DNA of 64,000 bases from Microbacterium sp. Marseille-Q6965 (GCF_946151065.1 NZ_CAMGZA010000002.1:434001-498000), one strand, 5' to 3'; shown: positions 1 to 9,374, counted from the stretch's first letter. Notes: a model not told the origin generated them from the sequence alone. Numbers and translations are program-made.

Positions 1-58
1 CGTCACGGTCGACACCCTCCGCGACATCTACGCGACGAGTCACCCCCGCGCTCGCTGA
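1..58 (+). CDS. xerD: Tyrosine recombinase XerD, C-terminal end (partial)
   Basis: Reading from base 2, the first 18 codons before a TGA encode VTVDTLRDIYATSHPRAR. This matches the end of XerC/XerD recombinases, where the catalytic tyrosine lies just upstream (outside the window) and is followed by a T-x-x-x-L-x-x-x-Y/H-P-R type tail. The family resolves chromosome dimers at dif. XerD directly upstream of parA-scpA-scpB is a common actinobacterial order, which supports the call. Only the tail is present, so a neighbouring recombinase paralogue cannot be excluded. Confidence 0.75.
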   Translation, partial: VTVDTLRDIYATSHPRAR

Positions 59-205
59 TCCCGCCGCCTTCGGTGCCCTCCGGGCGCGGCGTGCTTCGCA
101 CGCGGCGCGAGATCTCCGCGACCCCGCCGGCCCCGGGCGCGTCAGGCGGGCCCGGAACCGGCCCGTGACTAGAATCGAGGGATCGCAGCACAGGCAGGAG
201 CATCG

Positions 206-1081
206 GTGACGGAGAAGGCCAAGACCTCCACGAAGGACGAGCCCGTGCTCGGACCGACGGGACGTCCGTACCAGGGCTTCCCGACGCCTCCGAAGCTCGA
301 TCGGCACGGCCCCGCGCGCATCATCGCGCTGTGCAACCAGAAGGGCGGCGTCGGGAAGACGACCACCTCGATCAACCTGGCCGCGTCGTTGGCGGAGTAC
401 GGACGCAAGGTGCTCGCGATCGACTTCGATCCGCAGGGCGCGCTGTCGGCGGGCCTCGGCGTGCAGACCCATGACGTTCCCACGATCTACGACCTGCTGC
501 TGGACACCAAGCGCGACCCGCGCGAGGCCATCGTGCGCACGGCAACCGAGGGCCTCGACCTCATCCCCGCCAACATCGACCTGTCGGCGGCGGAGGTGCA
601 CCTCGTCAACGAGGTGGCGCGCGAGAGCATCCTGTCGCACGTGCTGCGCCGCGTCGCGGCCGACTACGACGTCATCCTCGTCGACTGCCAGCCGTCCCTC
701 GGCCTGCTCACCGTCAACGCCCTCACCGCGGCGCACGGCGTGCTGATCCCGCTCGAGTGCGAGTTCTTCGCCCTGCGCGGCGTCGCGCTGCTCATCGAGA
801 CGATCGAGAAGGTGAAGGATCGCCTCAACCCGGCGCTCGACCTGGACGGCCTGCTCGCGACGATGTACGACCCGCGCACCCTGCATTCGCGCGAGGTGCT
901 GGAGCGGATCGTCGAGACGTTCGGCGAGAAGGTGTTCGAGACCGTCATCGGTCGCACCGTGAAGTTCCCCGACGCCTCGGTCGCCGGTCAGCCCATCACC
1001 GAGTACGCGCCGGAGCACCCGGCGGCGCAGGCGTACCTGCGGCTCGCGCGGGAGCTCGTGGCGCGCGGCGCCGTGGCATAG
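206..1081 (+). CDS. parA: ParA/Soj-family ATPase
   Basis: ParA-type deviant Walker ATPase of 291 residues. After a roughly 38-residue hydrophilic N-terminal extension, the P-loop KGGVGKTT lies at about residues 46-53, followed by a switch I region (DFDPQG) and a Walker B-like strand ending in VDCQP. Family members bind DNA as ATP dimers and position chromosomes or cargo, usually with a ParB partner. No parB lies next to it. It sits between xerD and scpA-scpB, which suggests a chromosome-maintenance role rather than plasmid partition. The start is GTG at 206, with the ribosome binding site CAGGAG at 195-200. It is followed 5 bases after its stop by scpA, so the two are very probably cotranscribed. 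Confidence 0.9.
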   Translation: MTEKAKTSTKDEPVLGPTGRPYQGFPTPPKLDRHGPARIIALCNQKGGVGKTTTSINLAASLAEYGRKVLAIDFDPQGALSAGLGVQTHDVPTIYDLLLDTKRDPREAIVRTATEGLDLIPANIDLSAAEVHLVNEVARESILSHVLRRVAADYDVILVDCQPSLGLLTVNALTAAHGVLIPLECEFFALRGVALLIETIEKVKDRLNPALDLDGLLATMYDPRTLHSREVLERIVETFGEKVFETVIGRTVKFPDASVAGQPITEYAPEHPAAQAYLRLARELVARGAVA

Positions 1082-1086
1082 GGACG

Positions 1087-1941
1087 ATGGCCGGCCCCGG
1101 TCAGCCCGATCGGCCCGATCCCGACGGGGGCGCTCCGGCCGAGGAGAGCGGCGCGGACGAGCGGTCGTTCCGCGTCTCGCTGTCGAACTTCGACGGCCCG
1201 TTCGATCTGCTGCTGCAGCTCATCTCGAAGCACGAGATGGACATCACGGAGATCGCCCTCAGCAAGGTGACGGACGAGTTCATCGCCTATCTGCGCGACC
1301 TCGACTCGGGCGAGGACCTCGACCAGGCCAGCGAGTTCCTCGTCGTGGCCGCGACGCTGCTCGACATGAAGGTGGCGGGGCTGCTGCCGCAGGGCGAGCT
1401 GGTCGACGCCGAGTCGGTGGCGCTGCTGGAGGCCCGTGATCTGCTGTTCGCGCGCCTGCTGCAGTACCGCGCGTTCAAGGAGGCGTCGGCATGGTTCGCC
1501 GATCGGCTACGGGCGGAGGAGGGGCGGCACGCACGCAGCGTGCCGCTGGACCCGAAGTACCGCTCGCGCACACCGGAGCTGGTGTGGACCCTGTCGCCCG
1601 ACGATTTCGCGGCGCTCGCCATCCTCGCCATGACGCCGCGGGACATCCCGACCGTCGGGCTGGATCACCTGCACGCGCCGCTCGTGAGCATCCGGGAGCA
1701 GGCCGCGATCGTCGTCTCCGCGTTGCGCAGCGCCGAGACGCTGACGTTCCGCGAGCTCATCGCCGGCGTGACGCAGGCGGGCGTCGTCGTGGCCCGATTC
1801 ATCTCGGTGCTGGAGCTGTACCGGCACGCGGCCATCTCGTTCGAGCAGCTCGAGCCCCTCGGCGAGCTGACACTGCGTTGGACGGCCGAGCACTGGTCCG
1901 AGGAAACGCTGGCGACCCTGGGAGCCGACTATGACCGATGA
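1087..1941 (+). CDS. scpA: Segregation and condensation protein A
   Basis: Kleisin subunit ScpA, 284 residues, which bridges SMC heads and binds ScpB in the bacterial condensin. The diagnostic N-terminal motif FDGPFDLLLQLI is at about residues 35-46, followed by the conserved helix with KHEMDITEIALSKVTDEF. The C-terminal winged-helix part includes LTFRELI and VVARFISVLELY. The frame is open far upstream, but the start at ATG 1087 lies 5 bases after the parA stop and leaves a normal ScpA N terminus. The 3' end overlaps scpB by 11 bases, giving translational coupling of the two subunits. The smc gene is not in the window. Confidence 0.93.
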   Translation: MAGPGQPDRPDPDGGAPAEESGADERSFRVSLSNFDGPFDLLLQLISKHEMDITEIALSKVTDEFIAYLRDLDSGEDLDQASEFLVVAATLLDMKVAGLLPQGELVDAESVALLEARDLLFARLLQYRAFKEASAWFADRLRAEEGRHARSVPLDPKYRSRTPELVWTLSPDDFAALAILAMTPRDIPTVGLDHLHAPLVSIREQAAIVVSALRSAETLTFRELIAGVTQAGVVVARFISVLELYRHAAISFEQLEPLGELTLRWTAEHWSEETLATLGADYDR

Positions 1942-2563
1942 CAGCGCGACCGAGGCGGCGGCGATGCGACCCGATCCGGTCGTCCCGGAGGAGAGCGCCC
2001 GGCCGGAGCCGGTGGGCACCGTGCCGCAGCGGCTCGAGGCGATCCTCCTCATCGCCGATGAGCCGCTGAGCGTGGTGAACCTCGCCACGGCGGTCGGTGC
2101 GCCCGTGCCCGCGGTGCGGCAGGCGCTCGAGGCGCTCGTCGCGGACTACGACGGCGCCGACGGCGGGCGCCGCCGTGGCTTCGAGCTGCGCGAGGTGGGC
2201 GGCGGCTGGCGCATGTACGTGCGCGGCGAGTTCGACGGCCTCGTCGCCGACTTCATCGGCGGGCAGGCGCCGGCGCGCCTGTCGCAGGCCGCGCTCGAGA
2301 CGCTCGCCGTCATCGCCTACAAGCAGCCCGTCACGCGCTCGCAGGTCGCATCGATCCGTGCCGTGAACGTCGACTCCGTCGTGCGTACCCTGCTGGCGCG
2401 CGGTCTGATCACCGAACTGTTCACCGATCCCGAGACCGGCGCGATCAACTACGGCACGACCGATCTGCTTCTGCAGCAGCTGGGCATCAACTCCCTCGAC
2501 GAGCTGCCGCCGATCTCGCCGCTGCTCGATGACGGGGCCGACGGCTTCGACGACGTCGCCTGA
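1931..2563 (+). CDS. scpB: Segregation and condensation protein B
   Basis: ScpB, 210 residues, partner of ScpA in the SMC condensin complex. Two winged-helix domains are visible: the first around residues 30-100 (RLEAILLIADEPLSV) and the second with the conserved segment LETLAVIAYKQPVTRSQV at about residues 119-136. It begins at ATG 1931 inside the end of scpA (11-base overlap). Length is normal for the family. It is followed by a 50-base gap and rluB, in the usual actinobacterial order. Confidence 0.93.
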   Translation: MTDDSATEAAAMRPDPVVPEESARPEPVGTVPQRLEAILLIADEPLSVVNLATAVGAPVPAVRQALEALVADYDGADGGRRRGFELREVGGGWRMYVRGEFDGLVADFIGGQAPARLSQAALETLAVIAYKQPVTRSQVASIRAVNVDSVVRTLLARGLITELFTDPETGAINYGTTDLLLQQLGINSLDELPPISPLLDDGADGFDDVA

Positions 2564-2613
2564 TCTCGGCGGCGATTGGGGCGGGGCCGCGCCGGTCTGG
2601 GATCCTTGACGGT

Positions 2614-3420
2614 ATGGAGTCGAACGACGCGGGTGAGGGCACCCGGCTGCAGAAGGTGCTCGCGAACGCCGGGGTCGCGTCGCGACGCGCCTCGGAGCAG
2701 CTGATCGTCGAGGGTCGGGTGCGCGTGAACGGCGCCGTGGTCACCGAGCTCGGAACGCGAATCGACCCCCAGCGCGACCTCGTCGACGTCGACGGCACCG
2801 CCGTCCAGCTGGATGCCTCCAAGCGCTACGTCATGCTGAACAAGCCCACAGGCGTGGTCAGCTCCATGCGAGACGACCGCGGCCGGCCCGATCTGCGCCG
2901 CTTCACGAAGGACTGGCCGGAGCGGCTGTTCAACGTGGGCCGGCTGGACGCCGACACGAGCGGGCTGCTCGTGCTCACGAACGACGGCGAGCTCGCCCAG
3001 GTGCTCGCGCACCCCTCGTTCGGGGTGACGAAGGTGTACATCGCCAAGGTGCGCGGCACGGTCACGGCGCAGACGATCGCGCGCCTCACGCGCGGGATCG
3101 AGCTGGAGGACGGTCCGATCCGGGCCGACAAGGCGCGCCTGCTCGACGCGTCCGCCGGATCGAGCCTGGTGGAGCTGACGCTGCACTCCGGGCGCAACCG
3201 CATCGTGCGGCGCATGATGGCCGAGGTCGGGCACCCGGTGCTCGAGCTCGTGCGGCGCCAATTCGGCCCCTTGCACCTGGGAACCCTCCCAGTGGGTCGC
3301 GCGCGCGAGTTGACTAAGGTGGAACTCGGCGCCCTGCTGACGCTTTCGCGGACGGCGCCGAACGCTCCGTCGGCCGGCGTGGAGCACGAGGCCGACGCCG
3401 ATCGGGAGGGGACGCAGTGA
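2614..3420 (+). CDS. rluB: 23S rRNA pseudouridine synthase, RluB/RsuA family
   Basis: 268-residue pseudouridine synthase. An N-terminal S4 RNA-binding domain covers about residues 10-60 (RLQKVLANAGVASRRASEQL). The catalytic domain has the family motif GRLDADTSGLLVLTNDG, with the expected catalytic aspartate at residue 112. The C-terminal part carries the conserved GRNRIVRRM segment. Members convert a specific uridine of large-subunit rRNA to pseudouridine; position beside scpAB favours RluB over RsuA, but substrate choice cannot be read from sequence. The stop overlaps the GTG start of the next gene (GTGA), so tyrA is coupled to it. Confidence 0.9.
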   Translation: MESNDAGEGTRLQKVLANAGVASRRASEQLIVEGRVRVNGAVVTELGTRIDPQRDLVDVDGTAVQLDASKRYVMLNKPTGVVSSMRDDRGRPDLRRFTKDWPERLFNVGRLDADTSGLLVLTNDGELAQVLAHPSFGVTKVYIAKVRGTVTAQTIARLTRGIELEDGPIRADKARLLDASAGSSLVELTLHSGRNRIVRRMMAEVGHPVLELVRRQFGPLHLGTLPVGRARELTKVELGALLTLSRTAPNAPSAGVEHEADADREGTQ

Positions 3421-4550
3421 GCGATACACGCGTGCGTGCCGACGGCACCGTGCCCGGTCGCGTCGCGCGTGTCTCCGGCACCGTCCGGATCGTCGGCGCG
3501 GGCCTGCTGGGTGCGAGCATCGGGCACGCGCTGATGCGCGCGGGTGTCGACGTGGCCCTGGCCGACACCTCGCCCACGCAGCTGCGGCTCGCCGTCGACT
3601 ACGGTGCCGGTCGCGAGGCCGCCCCCGGAGACCGCCCCGCGCTTGTCGTCGTGTGCGTGCCGCCCGACGTCGTCGCCGACGTCATCGAGGCCGAGCTGCG
3701 CGCCCACCCCGACGCGGTGGTGACCGACGTGGCCTCCGTCAAGCTGCAGCCGCTGCGGGAGCTGCGCCGTCGCGGCGTGGACCTCGCGCGCTACATCGGC
3801 TCGCACCCCATGGCCGGACGCGAGCGGGGCGGGGCGATCTCGGCGCGCTCCGACATCTTCGCGGGCCGGCCGTGGGTGATCTGCCGCGACGGCGAGACGG
3901 CCGCCGGCGACCTCTCGCTCGTGGAGTCGCTCGCGCTCGACCTGGGGGCCGTCCCCATCGAGATGACCCCGGAGGAGCACGACCGATCGGTCGCGCTCGT
4001 CTCGCACGTGCCGCAGGTGGTGGCCTCGCTCCTCGCCTCGCGCTTCGTCGGCGCGCCCGACGAAGCGCTCGGACTGGCCGGCCAGGGAGTGCGCGACACC
4101 ACGCGGATCGCGCACTCCGCCCCCGGACTGTGGGTGCAGATCCTCGACGCGAACGCCGGTCCGGTCGTGGAGGTGCTCGACGCGCTCGCGGCGGACCTGA
4201 CCGAGCTCTCCGCCGCGCTCCGCGCGACCGACGCTCCGGGCTCCCGGCGGGCCATCGCCGAGGCGATCCGCCGCGGCAACGTCGGGGTCGAGCGCCTGCC
4301 CGGCAAGCACGGCCAGCGCCGCACCTTCGCGGCGTTCGTCGTCATGGTCGACGACACCGCCGGTCAGCTCGGGCGTCTGTTCGGCGATCTCGGCGAGCTG
4401 GGCGTGAACGTGGAGGACTTCCGCCTCGAGCACTCGCCGGGCGCCCCCCTGGGCCTGGCCGAGATCGCCGTCGAGCGGTCGGCGCTGGAGCCGTGCGTGC
4501 AGGGCCTGGAGGCCCGCGGATGGCGGATCGCGAGCACCGACGATGACTGA
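3417..4550 (+). CDS. tyrA: Prephenate dehydrogenase
   Basis: 377-residue NAD(P)-dependent prephenate dehydrogenase for tyrosine synthesis. The Rossmann motif GAGLLGASIG is at about residues 27-36. The active-site region includes GSHPMAGRERGG, typical of TyrA, and EEHDRSVALVSHVPQ. A C-terminal ACT-like domain (from about residue 298, FAAFVVMVDDTAGQLGRL) probably senses an amino acid such as tyrosine. The start is GTG 3417, overlapping the rluB stop. The first 20 residues are non-conserved in appearance, so an internal GTG could be used instead. The 3' end overlaps cmk by 8 bases. Confidence 0.9.
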   Translation: MSDTRVRADGTVPGRVARVSGTVRIVGAGLLGASIGHALMRAGVDVALADTSPTQLRLAVDYGAGREAAPGDRPALVVVCVPPDVVADVIEAELRAHPDAVVTDVASVKLQPLRELRRRGVDLARYIGSHPMAGRERGGAISARSDIFAGRPWVICRDGETAAGDLSLVESLALDLGAVPIEMTPEEHDRSVALVSHVPQVVASLLASRFVGAPDEALGLAGQGVRDTTRIAHSAPGLWVQILDANAGPVVEVLDALAADLTELSAALRATDAPGSRRAIAEAIRRGNVGVERLPGKHGQRRTFAAFVVMVDDTAGQLGRLFGDLGELGVNVEDFRLEHSPGAPLGLAEIAVERSALEPCVQGLEARGWRIASTDDD

Positions 4551-5226
4551 GCAGACACCGATCATCGCGATCGACGGACCCGCGGGGTCGGGCAAGTCGA
4601 GCGTGTCGAAGGAGATCGCGCGACGGCGTGGCTACGGCTACCTCGACACCGGCGCCGGCTATCGCGCGCTGTCGTGGCACGTGCTGCACCGCGGCGCCGA
4701 CACCGCGGACACCGATGCGGTGCTCACGGCGCTCACCTCCTTCGACCTGCGGCTCGGCCTCGAGCCCGATGACCGCACCGTGACGGTGGGCGGCGTCGAC
4801 GTGACCCGCGACATCCGCACTCCCGAGGTGACGGCCGCGATCTCGGGCTTCACCCGGGTGCCGGAGGTGCGCGCCTACCTGAACGCGATCTTCCGTCGCC
4901 TGGCGGGGGAGTCCGGACTCGGCGGCGTGGTCATCGAGGGGCGTGACATCACCTCGGTGGTGGCGCCCGACGCGCCCGTGCGCATCCTCATGACCGCCTC
5001 GCCCGAGGTGCGCGCGCAGCGGCGCGGCCTCGAGTGGGGAGCCGACGCCGCCGAGGTCAAGGAGGCGATCCTGCGCCGCGACGAGTCCGACAGTCATGTG
5101 CTGGAGCTCGCCGAGGCCGATCCGGGGGTCGACGTGATCGACACGAGTGAGCTTGATTTCGAGCAGTCCATCGACGCCGTGCTGACGGTGATCGACCGAG
5201 AGCTGGGAGGCCGCGATGGCCGCTGA
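4543..5226 (+). CDS. cmk: (d)CMP kinase
   Basis: Cytidylate kinase of 227 residues, phosphorylating CMP and dCMP with ATP. The P-loop GPAGSGKSS is at residues 12-20, followed by the conserved [14 protein letters not shown] segment (usual form YLDTGAMYRA). The CMP-binding insert contains [11 protein letters not shown], and GRDI lies in the nucleotide-binding core. It overlaps tyrA by 8 bases and der by 11 bases, in the common actinobacterial order cmk-der. Confidence 0.93.
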   Translation: MTEQTPIIAIDGPAGSGKSSVSKEIARRRGYGYLDTGAGYRALSWHVLHRGADTADTDAVLTALTSFDLRLGLEPDDRTVTVGGVDVTRDIRTPEVTAAISGFTRVPEVRAYLNAIFRRLAGESGLGGVVIEGRDITSVVAPDAPVRILMTASPEVRAQRRGLEWGADAAEVKEAILRRDESDSHVLELAEADPGVDVIDTSELDFEQSIDAVLTVIDRELGGRDGR

Positions 5227-6742
5227 AGAAGAGTACGAGGGCGGCCCCGACCGCCTGGCCGAGCGCATGGCCGAACTGGACGAGGAGCTCGTCGAGGCGC
5301 GTGCCGCCGCGCTGCGGCAGAGCCTCGAGGACTACGACCTCGACGAGGAGGACGCGGCGCTGCTCGCGGGGCTCCAGGCCGGTGAGGACGGGATCGAGTA
5401 CCTGCCCGCCCTTCCCGTGGTGGCGATCGTCGGCCGCCCGAACGTGGGCAAGTCGGCGCTCGTGAACCGCATCCTCGGGCGCCGCGAGGCCGTGGTGGAG
5501 GACACCCCCGGCGTCACGCGCGACCGGGTCACCTACAAGGCCGAGTGGATGGATCGGCGCTTCTCGCTCGTCGACACCGGCGGCTGGGAGCCCGACGCGA
5601 AGGGCATCGACCGCTCGGTCGCGGCGCAGTCGGAGATCGCCATCGACCTCGCCGACGTCATTCTCTTCGTCGTCGACGCCATCACCGGCGCCACCTCGAC
5701 CGACGAGCACGTGGTCCGCCTGCTGCGCAAGACGGACAAGCCCGTCTTCCTTGTCGCCAACAAGATCGACGACGCCCGTCAGGAGCCCGAGGCCGCCGCG
5801 CTGTGGAACCTCGGACTGGGGGAGCCGCACCCGGTCTCGGCGATCCACGGCCGGGGCGTGGCCGACCTGCTCGACGAGGTCATGAAGGTGCTGCCCGAGG
5901 TCTCGGCCGTCGCCAAGCACGAGATCGGCGGACCGCGCCGCGTGGCGATCCTCGGCCGGCCGAACGTCGGCAAGTCGTCGCTGCTGAACAAGGCGGCCGG
6001 CGAGGAGCGCGTCGTCGTGAACGACCTGGCCGGCACGACGCGCGACCCCGTGGACGAGGTGGTGGAGCTCGGCGGCAAGATGTGGCGCCTCGTCGACACC
6101 GCCGGCATCCGGCGCCGCGTGCACCTGTCGCAGGGCGCGGACTTCTACGCCTCGCTGCGCACCTCCGCCGCGCTGGAGAAGGCCGAGGTCGCGGTCGTCG
6201 TGATCGACGTGAGCCAGCCGATCAGTGAGCAGGACGTGCGCATCATCGACCTCGTGCTCGAGTCGGGCCGCGCGCTCGTGCTCGCGTTCAACAAGTGGGA
6301 CGAGCTGCTGGCCGATGACGCCCGCGGCGGAGAGCGGCGCCGCCTGCTGGAGCGTGAGATCGAGCAGGATCTCGCCCACGTGTCGTGGGCACCGCGCGTG
6401 AACATCTCGGCCAAGACCGGCCGCCATCTCGACCGGCTCGTGCCGGCCCTGGAGAAGGCGCTCGCCTCGTGGGATCAGCGCATCCCGACGGGCAAGTTCA
6501 ACGCGTTCGTCACCGAGCTCGTCCAGGAGCACCCGCACCCGCTGCGCGGGGGTAAGCAGCCGCGCATCCTGTTCGGCACGCAGGCGGGCACGCGCCCGCC
6601 CACGTTCGTGCTGTTCACGACGGGCTTCCTCGACCAGGGCTACCGCCGCTTCGTGCAGCGCCGCCTGCGCGAGCTGTACGGCTTCGAGGGCACGCCCATC
6701 GTCATCAACATGCGCGTGCGCGAGCGCCGCCAGCGCAAGTAG
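5216..6742 (+). CDS. der: Ribosome-assembly GTPase Der (EngA)
   Basis: 508-residue double GTPase acting in 50S assembly. Both G domains are visible: first G1 motif GRPNVGKS at residues 73-80 with DTPG and NKID; second GRPNVGKS at about 247-254 with DTAG and NKWD. A KH-like domain follows (about residues 410-508). An acidic N-terminal extension of about 65 residues precedes the first G domain, as is common in actinobacterial Der but absent from E. coli Der. The start at ATG 5216 lies inside the end of cmk. Confidence 0.95.
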   Translation: MAAEEEYEGGPDRLAERMAELDEELVEARAAALRQSLEDYDLDEEDAALLAGLQAGEDGIEYLPALPVVAIVGRPNVGKSALVNRILGRREAVVEDTPGVTRDRVTYKAEWMDRRFSLVDTGGWEPDAKGIDRSVAAQSEIAIDLADVILFVVDAITGATSTDEHVVRLLRKTDKPVFLVANKIDDARQEPEAAALWNLGLGEPHPVSAIHGRGVADLLDEVMKVLPEVSAVAKHEIGGPRRVAILGRPNVGKSSLLNKAAGEERVVVNDLAGTTRDPVDEVVELGGKMWRLVDTAGIRRRVHLSQGADFYASLRTSAALEKAEVAVVVIDVSQPISEQDVRIIDLVLESGRALVLAFNKWDELLADDARGGERRRLLEREIEQDLAHVSWAPRVNISAKTGRHLDRLVPALEKALASWDQRIPTGKFNAFVTELVQEHPHPLRGGKQPRILFGTQAGTRPPTFVLFTTGFLDQGYRRFVQRRLRELYGFEGTPIVINMRVRERRQRK

Positions 6743-6751
6743 CGTGGGCGT

Positions 6752-7657
6752 GTGACGATCGTCCCTCCGCAACCCGGCGAGCCGCGTCGGCCCGAGGGGC
6801 CGCGCGATCCCGGTGACGCGTGGGTGGTCGCCCCGACGGGGGAGCGGTACTGGGGGCGCTTCGGCGCCGCCGGCCTTTTGGCCGTTGACCCCGACAAGGG
6901 CGTGCTGTTGCAGCACCGGGTGGGGTGGAGCCATCACGGCGGCACATGGGCGCTGCCGGGAGGTGCGCTGCACCAGGACGAGCCGGCCATCGAGGGCGCG
7001 CTGCGCGAGGCCGGCGAGGAGGCGGGCGTGCCGCGGGGTGCGGTCCGGCCGCGCTTCACGAGCGTCTTCGAGGTGGGCGTGTGGCGGTACACGACGCTCG
7101 TGGCGGATGTCCGTGCGCCCTTCGATCCGGTCATCAGCGATCCCGAGAGCCTGGAGCTGGCGTGGTTCGCGCCGGCCCAGGTCGACTCGCTGCCCCTGCA
7201 TCCCGGCTTCGCCGCGTCGTGGCCGGGGCTGCGGGCGCTGCTGGCGACGCGCCCGCTGATCCTCGTCGACGCGGCCAACGTGGTCGGATCGGTGCCCGAC
7301 GGCTGGTGGCGAGACCGCGCCGGCGCCGCGGAGCGGCTGCGCGAGCGCCTCGCGGAGCTCGCGGCCGCGGGCGTCGACGGCGCGGAGCTCGGGGTCGACG
7401 GCACGCACTGGTTCCCCGAGGTCGCGATGGTCGTCGAGGGCAGGGCGCGCGAGGTGGCCTCGGCCGACCGGGTGGAGGTGTTCGCGGCGCCGGGTTCCGG
7501 CGATGACGAGCTCGTCGCGCGCGCGGAGTCGCTCCTCGCCGACGGGCGTTCCGTGATCGCCGTGACGAGCGACCGCGAACTGCGCGCACGCCTCGAGGCC
7601 ACGGGCGCGGCGGTGCACGGCGTCACGTGGCTGCGCAGCCTAGTGGGGCGGGCCTAG
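6752..7657 (+). CDS. NUDIX hydrolase fused to an NYN/PIN-like domain
   Basis: 301 residues in two parts. The N-terminal NUDIX domain (about 30-150) has a complete NUDIX box (GALHQDEPAIEGALREAGEEAG, about residues 70-92) with the REAGEE catalytic core, so it should hydrolyse a nucleoside-diphosphate-linked compound. The C-terminal part starts at about residue 168 with ILVDAANVVGS and ends with SVIAVTSDRELRARL, the layout of NYN/YacP-like nuclease domains: acidic residue after a hydrophobic strand, then TSDRE. The fold assignment of the second half is my reading, not a search. The GTG start at 6752 follows der by 9 bases. A long imperfect palindrome separates it from the convergent S4 gene. Confidence 0.75.
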   Translation: MTIVPPQPGEPRRPEGPRDPGDAWVVAPTGERYWGRFGAAGLLAVDPDKGVLLQHRVGWSHHGGTWALPGGALHQDEPAIEGALREAGEEAGVPRGAVRPRFTSVFEVGVWRYTTLVADVRAPFDPVISDPESLELAWFAPAQVDSLPLHPGFAASWPGLRALLATRPLILVDAANVVGSVPDGWWRDRAGAAERLRERLAELAAAGVDGAELGVDGTHWFPEVAMVVEGRAREVASADRVEVFAAPGSGDDELVARAESLLADGRSVIAVTSDRELRARLEATGAAVHGVTWLRSLVGRA

Positions 7658-7675
7658 TCCCCGCACCCGCCGCGC

Positions 7676-7733
7676 GGCAACGATCCCGCCGCGCGGCAGC
7701 GACAAATGCTCGCCGCGCGACGGGAACGTTGCC
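7676..7733. terminator. Long imperfect palindrome between convergent genes
   Basis: Arms GGCAACGATCCCG (7676-7688) and CGGGAACGTTGCC (7721-7733) pair with one mismatch. The DNA between them holds further CCGCGCGG-type complementary runs, so the whole block can fold into one long hairpin. It lies between the stops of two convergent genes and probably works as a bidirectional terminator. The block CCGCCGCGCGGCA also occurs twice in it as a direct repeat. Confidence 0.6.
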
Positions 7734-7741
7734 TCGCGAGG

Positions 7742-8110
7742 TCAGTCGCGCCCGAGCAGGCGGTCGATCTCGCGGCGTTCCCGCTTGGTGGGGCGGCCGG
7801 CGCCGCGGTCGCGCGTGACGATGGGCGCGTAGAACTCCCGCGGCGGCCGGGGAGGGGTGCGGTCCTCGTACGCCTTCGCCGCGATCGGGGCGCCCACCCG
7901 CTTCGTCAGCAACTGGACGACGCCGAGGACGCGATCGAACCCGGCGATGCGTACGCGCACCTCGTCGCCCACCTTGACGGCGTACGACGCCTTCACCGGG
8001 TCACCGTTGACGCGCACGTGCCCGCCGCGGACGGCCGCTGTCGCGAGCGATCGCGTCTTGTACATGCGCACCGCCCAGAGCCACACGTCCAGTCGCACGG
8101 ATTCGCTCAT
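7742..8110 (-). CDS. S4-domain RNA-binding protein, Hsp15 (HslR)-like
   Basis: 122 residues. An S4 domain fills the first 50 residues (LDVWLWAVRMYKTRSLATAAVRGGHVRVNG), followed by a beta-rich stretch (VKASYAVKVGDEVRV) and a basic tail ending RPTKRERREIDRLLG. This is the layout of Hsp15-type proteins, which in E. coli bind stalled 50S subunits that carry a nascent chain. Whether the actinobacterial form does the same is inference. It is a single gene transcribed toward the NUDIX gene; the MFS gene stop lies 25 bases upstream of its ATG. Confidence 0.85.
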   Translation of the reverse strand: MSESVRLDVWLWAVRMYKTRSLATAAVRGGHVRVNGDPVKASYAVKVGDEVRVRIAGFDRVLGVVQLLTKRVGAPIAAKAYEDRTPPRPPREFYAPIVTRDRGAGRPTKRERREIDRLLGRD

Positions 8111-8135
8111 CCGGCCATCGTAGGACGGGTGGCGC

Positions 8136-9374
8136 TCAGCTGGCGTCGCCCGCCGTGACCGCCTGCGCCTCGGCGAGCTCGCCGGGTTCCGGATCGCGAT
8201 CGATGACCGCGAGCACGCGGCCCGAGAACGCCAGCACGAGCGTGGACACGATCAGCGCCGCCGCGGCGAACAGGTACGGCACCGTCTCGCTGAACGCGCC
8301 GCCCAGCCACGCCGCGAGCGGCGGGGCCGCGGCGCCGCCGATGAAACGCACGGCCGAGTAGGCGGACGAGGCGACCTGGCGCGGCAGGTCCGTCGCCTCC
8401 ATGACCGCCTCCGTCAGCGCCGTGTTGCACACGCCCAGCAGCAGGCCGCCGATGACGATGCAGGCCACGAGACCGGCCGGCTGGTCGACGAGGATCCCGG
8501 CGGCGACGAGGTCGACGGCGAGCAGGAGGAACATCGCCATGAGCGTGCGGCGCCGGCCCCAGAGCCGGATCAGGACCGGTGCGACCAGCACGCTCGTGAT
8601 CGCGAGGGCGAGACCCCAGCCGAAGAACGTCCACCCGATCTGCATCGCGCCGAAGCCGAGGGGGAAGGGTGAGTAGGCCAGCAGGATGAAGAAGGCGATG
8701 TTGTAGAACAGCGCCGTGACGGCGAGCAGGCCGAGGGCCGGGCGGCCGAGGGCGCGGAACGGCGCCGACAGGGCGATGGGCGCGGGCCGCTCGTCCTTCG
8801 TGCGCAGCAGGGCCGTGATGGCGATGAACGCGATCGCCATGAGCGCGGCGACGCCGAAGAACGGTCCGCGCCAGCTCACCTCGCCCAGCAGCCCACCGAC
8901 GAGGGGTCCGACCGCGATGCCGAGCCCGAGCGCGGCCTCGTACAGGATGATCGCGGCGCCCGATCCGCCCGAGGCGGCGCCCACGATGGCCGCCAGCGCG
9001 GTGGAGGCGAACAGCGCGTTGCCCACGCCCCACCCGGCGCGGAAGCCGATGACGGCGTCGACCGAGCCGCTCACGGCGCACGCGAAGGCGAAGACGACGA
9101 CGAGCGCCAGGCCCAGCAGCAGCGTGCGCTTGGTGCCGATCCTGCTCGAGACGAAGCTCGTGAAGAGCATCATGATGCCGGTGATGGCGAGGTAGCTGGT
9201 GAACAGCAACTCCGTCTCGACGGGGGTGGCCTCGAGCTGCTCGGCGATGGCGGGCAGGATCGGATCGACCAGACCGATGCCCATGAAGGCGATGACGGAG
9301 GCGAAGGCGATCGCCCACACCGGCAGCGGTTGCCTCCAGATCGATCCGGTCGAACTCGATGCGTGCGCGCTCAC
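8136..9374 (-). CDS. MFS drug-efflux-type transporter
   Basis: 412-residue major facilitator with 12 predicted membrane segments. The first (about residues 15-37, VWAIAFASVIAFMGIGLVDPILP) ends in the drug:H+ antiporter-type motif D-P-I-L-P. The loop 2-3 region is SRIGTKRTLLLG, matching the MFS signature. The GTG start at 9374 overlaps the MarR stop (GTGA), so regulator and pump form one transcript. This pairing suggests a MarR-controlled efflux pump for a toxic small molecule; the substrate cannot be told. The frame is open about 450 bases further upstream, but that part lies inside the MarR gene and is a shadow. Confidence 0.88.
   Translation of the reverse strand: MSAHASSSTGSIWRQPLPVWAIAFASVIAFMGIGLVDPILPAIAEQLEATPVETELLFTSYLAITGIMMLFTSFVSSRIGTKRTLLLGLALVVVFAFACAVSGSVDAVIGFRAGWGVGNALFASTALAAIVGAASGGSGAAIILYEAALGLGIAVGPLVGGLLGEVSWRGPFFGVAALMAIAFIAITALLRTKDERPAPIALSAPFRALGRPALGLLAVTALFYNIAFFILLAYSPFPLGFGAMQIGWTFFGWGLALAITSVLVAPVLIRLWGRRRTLMAMFLLLAVDLVAAGILVDQPAGLVACIVIGGLLLGVCNTALTEAVMEATDLPRQVASSAYSAVRFIGGAAAPPLAAWLGGAFSETVPYLFAAAALIVSTLVLAFSGRVLAVIDRDPEPGELAEAQAVTAGDAS

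Noticed and set aside
206..1081. Plasmid partition system
   Set aside because: ParA has no adjacent parB and sits in the chromosomal xerD-scpA-scpB order.
5057..7618. 853-codon minus-strand open frame
   Set aside because: Antisense shadow of der and the NUDIX gene.
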